Below are positions 6,248 through 10,519 of a DNA stretch of 10,519 bases, one piece after another (the first letter of the stretch is position 1; every line of letters starts with the position of its first letter). Origin of the DNA: Erysipelotrichaceae bacterium (GTDB taxonomy: Bacteria > Bacillota_I > Bacilli_A > Erysipelotrichales > Erysipelotrichaceae). The stretch spans positions 1 through 10,519 of the forward strand of contig DMBB01000115.1 of the NCBI GenBank assembly GCA_003446295.1, written 5' to 3'. The position numbers and the translations under genes are program-made. Under the pieces are notes generated by a model that saw only the letters and a list, made by a program, of their open reading frames with translations, ran no database searches and had not been told where the DNA came from.

Positions 6248-7933
6248 ATGAATCAGGCAAAAGGAATCTACGATCATTATTTTAAGTATGATGAGATCAC
6301 ATCAGTATTGAAGCAGTATGCACAGGAGTTTCCGGAATACTGCAGACTCTCCTCCATCGGTACGACTCCGGAAAACAGGGAGATCTGGCTGATTGAGATC
6401 ACAGATCCCTCTACAGGATCTTTTGATGACAAGCCGGGATTTGCCGTAACAGCGAATATCCATGCGGGAGAAGTGACGGGAAACTGCTGCGCAATGTACT
6501 TCCTGGATACGATCTTCGCCAATCTGACGGAAGAACCGGTCGCATCGCTTCTGAAGAAAACTACCGTGTACTGCATTCCGCGAATCAGTCCGGACGGTTC
6601 TGAACTGTATCTGACTACAACAACGATGCTCAGAAGCGTTCCGAGATATTATCCGTTCGAACAGCCGATGCCGGGACTTCAGCCGGAGGATCTTGACGGA
6701 GACGGCGTGATCCGTCAGATGCGCGTCAAGAATCCCAACGGCGCATTCAAAATCAATCCGGATGAACCGCGCATGATGATCAAGCGCCTTCCTGATGACA
6801 CAGAGGGAGACTTCTACGATGTGTATTCCGAGGGAACGATCCTGGAATATGATCCGGATGAAGAGATCACCAGTGCCCCGGCACTGTTTGAAAATGACCT
6901 GAACAGAAACTTCCCGATCAGCTGGGCACCGGAAAACAGGCAGAGGGGTGCCGGCAGCTACGCGCTTTCCAATATGGAATCAGCGGCGATAGCAAAGTTC
7001 CTGGAAGCACATAAAAACCTGTGCACCGTCCTGCATTTCCATACGATGGGCGGACAGTACCTGTATCCGCCGGGATACAAATCCGGCAAGCAGGCTGAGC
7101 AGGATGACATGAAGATTTACAGGACGATCGGCAGGATGGCGACAGAAGAGACCGGATATGTCTGCTGGAACGTCAGGGATGAATATATGGGCCTGCGGGA
7201 AGGCGAGATCCTCGGCCTGATGGATGATTTCTGCTATTTTGGAATGGGACTGATCAATTACACCTGTGAGACCTGGGATCTTGATGTCAGAGCCGGAACA
7301 CCGCATGTCAGCCCGCGCAAAGATCCGACCGATGAGGAACTGGTCGATCAGGTCGTGAAACGTCTGAAGTGGATCGATGAACACAATGACGGCGTCGGAT
7401 TCAAAAACTGGACGAAGTTTGATCATCCTCAGCTCGGAGAAGTGGAGATCGGAGGCTTTGATTACAAGAACGTGATCCAGAACGCTCCTCCCAGATATAT
7501 TCCACAGGAAGTGGAAAAGCATACGCGTTTCCTGCTGAGGGAAATGAAGACGCTCCCGCACCTGTATTACAAAAATACGCGGGTCACACCGCTCGGAGGC
7601 AGGCATTTCAAGGTCGAAACGACGATCGCCAACAGTGCCTACCTGCCTACCTATGTTACAAAAGAAGCGATCAAGATCGGCAGGGCACAGGAAATAACCG
7701 CAGAGCTGTGCGGTGCTGACGTCATCGAAGGAAAAGCAAAGCAGAAGATCGGTCATCTGAACGGTTTCTGGTCCAAAGCCACATACGGCTGGGGCCTCGG
7801 AGGCACTACTGTAAAGCAGGCACCGTCCGAGAAAAAACTCAGCTGGATCGTTGAGGGCGATCCGGGTGACACAGTCACGGTCACATGTCAGTGCCCCAGA
7901 GCAGGAAAGGCTGTCGAAACCATCACGCTTTGA
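6248..7933 (+). CDS. M14 family zinc metallocarboxypeptidase
   Basis: This 561-residue protein has an M14 (carboxypeptidase A-like) catalytic domain at about 10-375 and a C-terminal beta-rich domain at about 435-561. Zinc ligands are HxxE in NIHAGE (His72, Glu75) and His265 in LHFHTMGG. DLNRNFP (217-223) holds the Asn/Arg pair that binds the substrate carboxylate, and Glu341 in YTCETWDLD is the probable catalytic base. No signal peptide or membrane segment is present, so it should act in the cytoplasm, trimming C-terminal residues from peptides, possibly cell-wall-derived; the substrate is not inferable. An insertion contains DLDGDGVI (148-155), an EF-hand-like calcium loop. The start at 6248 is supported by GAAAGGAAC (6232-6240). 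The gene is flanked by a terminator on each side, so it is a single-gene unit, and the remnant of a paralogue lies in its leader. Confidence 0.9.
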   Translation: MNQAKGIYDHYFKYDEITSVLKQYAQEFPEYCRLSSIGTTPENREIWLIEITDPSTGSFDDKPGFAVTANIHAGEVTGNCCAMYFLDTIFANLTEEPVASLLKKTTVYCIPRISPDGSELYLTTTTMLRSVPRYYPFEQPMPGLQPEDLDGDGVIRQMRVKNPNGAFKINPDEPRMMIKRLPDDTEGDFYDVYSEGTILEYDPDEEITSAPALFENDLNRNFPISWAPENRQRGAGSYALSNMESAAIAKFLEAHKNLCTVLHFHTMGGQYLYPPGYKSGKQAEQDDMKIYRTIGRMATEETGYVCWNVRDEYMGLREGEILGLMDDFCYFGMGLINYTCETWDLDVRAGTPHVSPRKDPTDEELVDQVVKRLKWIDEHNDGVGFKNWTKFDHPQLGEVEIGGFDYKNVIQNAPPRYIPQEVEKHTRFLLREMKTLPHLYYKNTRVTPLGGRHFKVETTIANSAYLPTYVTKEAIKIGRAQEITAELCGADVIEGKAKQKIGHLNGFWSKATYGWGLGGTTVKQAPSEKKLSWIVEGDPGDTVTVTCQCPRAGKAVETITL

Positions 7934-7968
7934 TACGCTGTTCTGCATCAAAATATACAGTTCTCTTT

Positions 7969-8004
7969 ACCGGGCGGATCACAAATGCCGATCTCCCGGT
8001 TTTT
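7969..8004 (+). terminator. Intrinsic terminator of the M14 gene
   Basis: ACCGGG and GGATC (7969-7980, one bulged C at 7975) pair with GATCT and CCCGGT (7990-8000) around the loop ACAAATGCC; five T residues follow (8000-8004). It lies 35 bases after the stop. Confidence 0.8.
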
Positions 8005-8047
8005 ATATTTCCAAAGTAAAGCAGTGCAGATCTTAAAATATGCAATT

Positions 8048-8144
8048 CATATGGATTTTATAGAAAAATTTGTATGAAAGGCATACCTTTATATGTATTT
8101 TTCTTCGATGAAAGCCCTTTCTATAATTTGTATAGAAAGACATA
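8048..8144. promoter_or_regulatory. Repeat-rich control region of the symporter operon
   Basis: Two near-identical direct copies begin AATTTGTAT: 8067-8085 (AATTTGTATGAAAGGCATA) and 8125-8144 (AATTTGTATAGAAAGACATA), 58 bases apart. The second lies within a perfect dyad, CTTTCTATA (8117-8125) / TATAGAAAG (8131-8139) with spacer ATTTG. The first lies beside a further dyad, CATATGGATTTT (8048-8059) against 8065-8076 (three G-T pairs), and AAAGG-CATA-CCTTT (8077-8090). The heptamer ATAGAAA recurs at 8060, 8132, 8142 and 8159, and inverted at 8118. This density strongly suggests binding sites for a dedicated regulator, with one copy near -58 and one over the promoter. Confidence 0.6.
8099..8127 (+). 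promoter_or_regulatory. Symporter operon promoter with perfect -10 and poor -35
   Basis: TATAAT (8122-8127) is a perfect -10 and sits inside the 9+9 dyad. The -35 position (TTTTCT, 8099-8104, 17-base spacer) is weak, as expected where an activator is needed. Transcription would start near 8134, giving a leader of about 58 bases. Confidence 0.5.
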
Positions 8145-8191
8145 GAAATACAGAGGGGATAGAAAAAAACTCTGTTAGGAAAGGAGAAAAT

Positions 8192-9508
8192 ATGTCTGAA
8201 AAGAAAAGCTTAGTAGATGAGCTGAAAGAATTCTATGGTATGCCGTGGTGGATGTACTTAGCATTCCTTGCATTCGCATTCGTATGCATGTACACCGGAG
8301 TCCTCGGTACAGATTCTGTTTCATTCCTGTTTGTGTGCGGTGCGCTTGCGATCGGACTGTACAAACTGGGAGAACTGCTCCCGATCTGGAATACCTACAT
8401 CGGCGGCGGACTTCTGATGGTCTTCTTCGGAACTTCCGTTATGCAGTACTTCCATCTGATTCCTGAAGAATACGTGACTATGGTAGGCGATATTGCCCAG
8501 GGTGATTTCAACCTTCTGACAGCATTCATTGTCTTCCTGATCGTCGGATCGATCCTTTCACTGGACAGAAAGATCCTGATCAGATCCTTTGCCGGCTATA
8601 TTCCGTCAATTCTCGGCGGTGTTGTCGGTGCAATGATCCTTGGCGTAGGAGCAGCTCTGCTCTTCGGTGTCAAGCCGATCGATGCGATCGTCAAATATGT
8701 TCTTCCGATCATGGGCGGCGGAAACGGCGCTGGTGCAGTACCGCTGTCACAGCTTTATGAACAGGTTACCGGTGAACCCGCAGCCAGTTACTATTCCTTT
8801 GCGATCATCGTTCTGACGATCGCCAACCTGATGTGCATTCTTGCCGGCGCTCTGCTGAACAAGCTCGGTGACGCAAGACCGGAACTGACAGGTGACAAGA
8901 AGAACATCATGCCTGTTGACCAGGAACTGACAAAAGAAGATACAGAAGTTGTTAAGATCAAGAATTCCGATTATCTTGGAGTCTTCCTGCTTCAGGGCGG
9001 AATCTACGGTATGGGCCGCTTCATTTCCAAGAAAGTGCTCCCGACAATTGCCGGTGCAGCGATCCATTATTATGCATATGTCATTATCTTCACAGTTATC
9101 CTTGCCGCATCAGGCATCGTTCCGAAGAAACTCAGAGTTGCCGCAAAGAACGTTCAGAGCTTTGCCGGTGCTACAGTTGCGATCATGATGATGGTTGCTA
9201 TGGGCTTCGACTTCGACCTCGGTGAACTGGCAGCAGCACTCAGTCCTTCAACGATCGTGATCGCTCTGATGGTAGTTCTCGGTGCAATCATCGGTTCAGC
9301 ACTCGTCGGCAAACTCGTCGGCTTCTATCCGATCGATACAGCTGTTACTGCCGGTCTGTGCATGGCGAACAGAGGCGGTTCTGGTGACATCGCAGTCCTC
9401 GGTGCTGCAAACAGACTTGACCTGATCTCCTACGCACAGCTGTCCAGCCGTGTCGGCGGCGGTATGATCCTGATCATCGCGTCCTTCGTATTCTCTCTGT
9501 TCCTTTAA
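8192..9508 (+). CDS. 2-hydroxycarboxylate transporter (2HCT) family sodium/organic acid symporter
   Basis: This 438-residue integral membrane protein resembles CitS/MaeN/CimH symporters, which import citrate, malate or related 2-hydroxycarboxylates with Na+ or H+. About 11 hydrophobic segments are visible, arranged as two inverted halves. Each half has the family's re-entrant GGxG loop: GGGNGAG (175-181) and GGSGD (395-399). The signature GLCMANRGGSGDIAVLG and the following SYAQLSSRVGGG contain Arg420, equivalent by position to the substrate-binding Arg of CitS. A cytoplasmic hydrophilic linker spans about 225-260. The frame is open from 8093, but 8192 is chosen because AGGAAAGGAG (8177-8186) precedes it and the upstream codons overlap the promoter repeats. 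No citrate lyase, malic enzyme or oxaloacetate decarboxylase is adjacent; the partner gene is an alpha/beta hydrolase 15 bases downstream. The substrate (citrate, malate or other) is unresolved. Confidence 0.92.
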   Translation: MSEKKSLVDELKEFYGMPWWMYLAFLAFAFVCMYTGVLGTDSVSFLFVCGALAIGLYKLGELLPIWNTYIGGGLLMVFFGTSVMQYFHLIPEEYVTMVGDIAQGDFNLLTAFIVFLIVGSILSLDRKILIRSFAGYIPSILGGVVGAMILGVGAALLFGVKPIDAIVKYVLPIMGGGNGAGAVPLSQLYEQVTGEPAASYYSFAIIVLTIANLMCILAGALLNKLGDARPELTGDKKNIMPVDQELTKEDTEVVKIKNSDYLGVFLLQGGIYGMGRFISKKVLPTIAGAAIHYYAYVIIFTVILAASGIVPKKLRVAAKNVQSFAGATVAIMMMVAMGFDFDLGELAAALSPSTIVIALMVVLGAIIGSALVGKLVGFYPIDTAVTAGLCMANRGGSGDIAVLGAANRLDLISYAQLSSRVGGGMILIIASFVFSLFL

Positions 9509-9523
9509 TCAGCGGGGTGGACT

Positions 9524-10432
9524 ATGATCTGGCGTGAACTTGTCGTAGATGAAAAAGATCAGCAGCTCGTTCAGGAAATTATTGAAAGCGGAGCAGGAAA
9601 ATCACTTCCTGCAGAAAGACTGAATGAATTTCACGCCGGTGGAGAGCGTGATTTCGAAATTGATACTGCAGTCGGAAAGACTCTGGTGCATTTCTACCGT
9701 CCGGAAGGCAGTGAAGGAAAAACGATTCCTCTGCTGATCAACTTCCATGGCGGCGGATTCGTCAAAGGCAGAAGGGATCAGGATATCGTTTTCTCCCGGA
9801 AATTCTGCCAGCTCGGCAATATCGCAGTGCTGGATGTGGACTATGTTCCGGCACCTCTGATGCGCTATCCCGGTCAGGTATATGCATCCTATGATGTGAT
9901 GCAGTACTGCTTCGATGAAGCGCATGCCGCAGAGCTGGGCATCGATCCTCAAAAGATCGCAGTTGCAGGTCACAGTGCAGGCGGAAACATCACTGCTTCC
10001 ATCATCACAAGAGCTCTGATGGAAGGCGGTCATGTACCGGCGCTCATGATCCTGGATTATCCGGGACTTGATCTCAGCAGATCCGCAAAGGATAAGAGGA
10101 ACGGAGATTCCAATCCGCGCATTCCTCTTTGGAAGAGTGAATTCTACGACAGAATGTACTCTGATGAGGACCAGAGAGGAGAACTGTATGCGTCTCCTGC
10201 GCTGGCTGATGATGCTGTACTGGCAAAAATGCCTCCGACAGTCATGATATTCTGCGAGAATGACACATTCTGTGATGAAGACCATGACTATGCGCAGCGG
10301 CTGATGAAACTCGGCGTGCCGGTATATGCAAAATGCTTCCTGCACTCCAGCCACGGTTTCACAGTCCAATGCCGTGATGAGTATCAGACAGCGGAAAAGA
10401 TGATCTTTGACGCACTCAAAATGTATCTTTAA
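9524..10432 (+). CDS. Alpha/beta hydrolase, HSL-type esterase
   Basis: This 302-residue soluble protein has the hormone-sensitive-lipase (bacterial family IV) layout: oxyanion motif HGGGF at 75-79, nucleophile elbow GHSAGG at 149-154 (Ser151), Asp247 in ENDTFCDE and His277 in HSSHGF completing the triad. Family members hydrolyse short-chain acyl or aryl esters. The N-terminal 50 residues form the usual cap helices; there is no signal peptide, so it is cytoplasmic. The start is fixed by GGGGTGG (9514-9520), and only 15 bases separate it from the symporter stop, with no promoter or terminator between: the two are an operon. This suggests, as inference, that the enzyme acts on an esterified organic acid brought in by the symporter, or detoxifies one. 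The natural substrate cannot be read from sequence. Confidence 0.9.
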   Translation: MIWRELVVDEKDQQLVQEIIESGAGKSLPAERLNEFHAGGERDFEIDTAVGKTLVHFYRPEGSEGKTIPLLINFHGGGFVKGRRDQDIVFSRKFCQLGNIAVLDVDYVPAPLMRYPGQVYASYDVMQYCFDEAHAAELGIDPQKIAVAGHSAGGNITASIITRALMEGGHVPALMILDYPGLDLSRSAKDKRNGDSNPRIPLWKSEFYDRMYSDEDQRGELYASPALADDAVLAKMPPTVMIFCENDTFCDEDHDYAQRLMKLGVPVYAKCFLHSSHGFTVQCRDEYQTAEKMIFDALKMYL

Positions 10433-10437
10433 GCAGA

Positions 10438-10443
10438 TATAAT
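10438..10443 (+). promoter_or_regulatory. Possible -10 element for the next gene
   Basis: A perfect TATAAT lies six bases after the hydrolase stop, but no adequate -35 is found 16-18 bases upstream (a TTGACG at 10407-10412 is 25 bases away). If used, the hairpin at 10460-10488 would be inside the leader of the next transcript. Confidence 0.2.
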
Positions 10444-10459
10444 GATTCTGACAGAACAG

Positions 10460-10491
10460 CAGGGAGAACCGTATTATGATTCTCCCTGTTT
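10460..10491 (+). terminator. Hairpin after the hydrolase gene, probable terminator or attenuator
   Basis: CAGGGAGAA (10460-10468) and TTCTCCCTG (10480-10488) form a perfect nine-base-pair stem with an 11-base loop. The tail is only TTT then C, weaker than the other terminators here, so it may terminate partially or act as an attenuator for the following gene. Confidence 0.55.
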
Positions 10492-10512
10492 CTGAAAATG
10501 ATCATTTCAGAA
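10490..10512. promoter_or_regulatory. Palindrome abutting the Shine-Dalgarno of the next gene
   Basis: The sequence is symmetric about GATC at 10500-10503: TTCTGA on the left and TCAGAA on the right flank the perfect core AATGATCATT, with one extra A on the left. It runs directly into the AAGGAGG that follows, so bound protein or a folded RNA could block initiation there. Confidence 0.35.
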
Positions 10513-10517
10513 GGAGG
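10512..10517 (+). promoter_or_regulatory. Shine-Dalgarno of a gene starting beyond the window
   Basis: AGGAGG at the very end of the window is a full-strength ribosome binding site; a + strand start codon is expected within about ten bases after the edge. The gene itself is not visible. Confidence 0.6.
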
Positions 10518-10519
10518 CA

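Noticed and set aside
6980..7951. Long open frame on the - strand (323 codons) opposite the M14 gene
   Set aside because: It mirrors the well-supported M14 peptidase codons and has no recognisable motif; it is a by-product of codon bias.
8093..8191. Upstream ATG start for the symporter (33 extra residues)
   Set aside because: The region is occupied by the dyad and TATAAT promoter; a strong Shine-Dalgarno precedes 8192, and the extra residues are not family-like.
9602..10369. Long - strand open frame (255 codons) opposite the esterase
   Set aside because: Its complement holds the full esterase triad; the antisense product is low in recognisable structure and lacks a start signal.

Overview
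The window reads as a chromosomal segment of a low-to-mid-GC Gram-positive bacterium (Bacillota). Strong AGGAGG-type ribosome binding sites, sigma-A-like promoters, a MurZ-type MurA with the PGGCYLGPRPIDLH signature, and a lactobacillus/erysipelotrich-like class II fructose-bisphosphate aldolase all point that way. I lean towards an Erysipelotrichia-like anaerobe, but that is inference from protein resemblance only. Every convincing gene is on the + strand. I see no phage, transposon, CRISPR or RNA gene.

Layout. 1-1011 is the C-terminal half of uvrB (nucleotide excision repair). 1026-2011 is a self-contained fba unit with a good promoter, a strong RBS and an intrinsic terminator. 2106-2978 is a Cof-type HAD phosphatase, closed by a long hairpin. 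3161-3853 is a ChbG/YdjC-like carbohydrate deacetylase. 3932-4624 is a second HAD phosphatase (beta-phosphoglucomutase-like), which overlaps murA (4585-5850) by 40 bases; a terminator directly abuts the murA stop. 5851-6247 is a 397-base gap that holds a decayed N-terminal fragment of an M14 peptidase. 6248-7933 is an intact M14 metallocarboxypeptidase with its own terminator. 8192-9508 is a 2-hydroxycarboxylate (citrate/malate-type) sodium symporter, followed 15 bases later by an HSL-type alpha/beta hydrolase (9524-10432). The window closes with a hairpin, a palindrome and the Shine-Dalgarno sequence of a further gene.

How the genes fit together. uvrB, fba and murA are housekeeping genes (DNA repair, glycolysis, peptidoglycan precursor synthesis); fba close to a MurZ-type murA resembles the fbaA-murAB neighbourhood of Bacillus. 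The two HAD phosphatases and the deacetylase suggest handling of sugar phosphates and N-acetylated sugars. The peptidase is a separate single-gene unit. The symporter and hydrolase form a probable two-gene operon for taking up and processing an organic acid or its ester.

Most of the window is ordinary. The parts that deserve attention are non-coding: the pseudogene remnant ahead of the peptidase, a repeat-rich promoter ahead of the symporter, a dyad ahead of the deacetylase, and three 10-base-phased heptamers ahead of the second HAD gene. I did not find evidence for a wholly new defence or mobile system.
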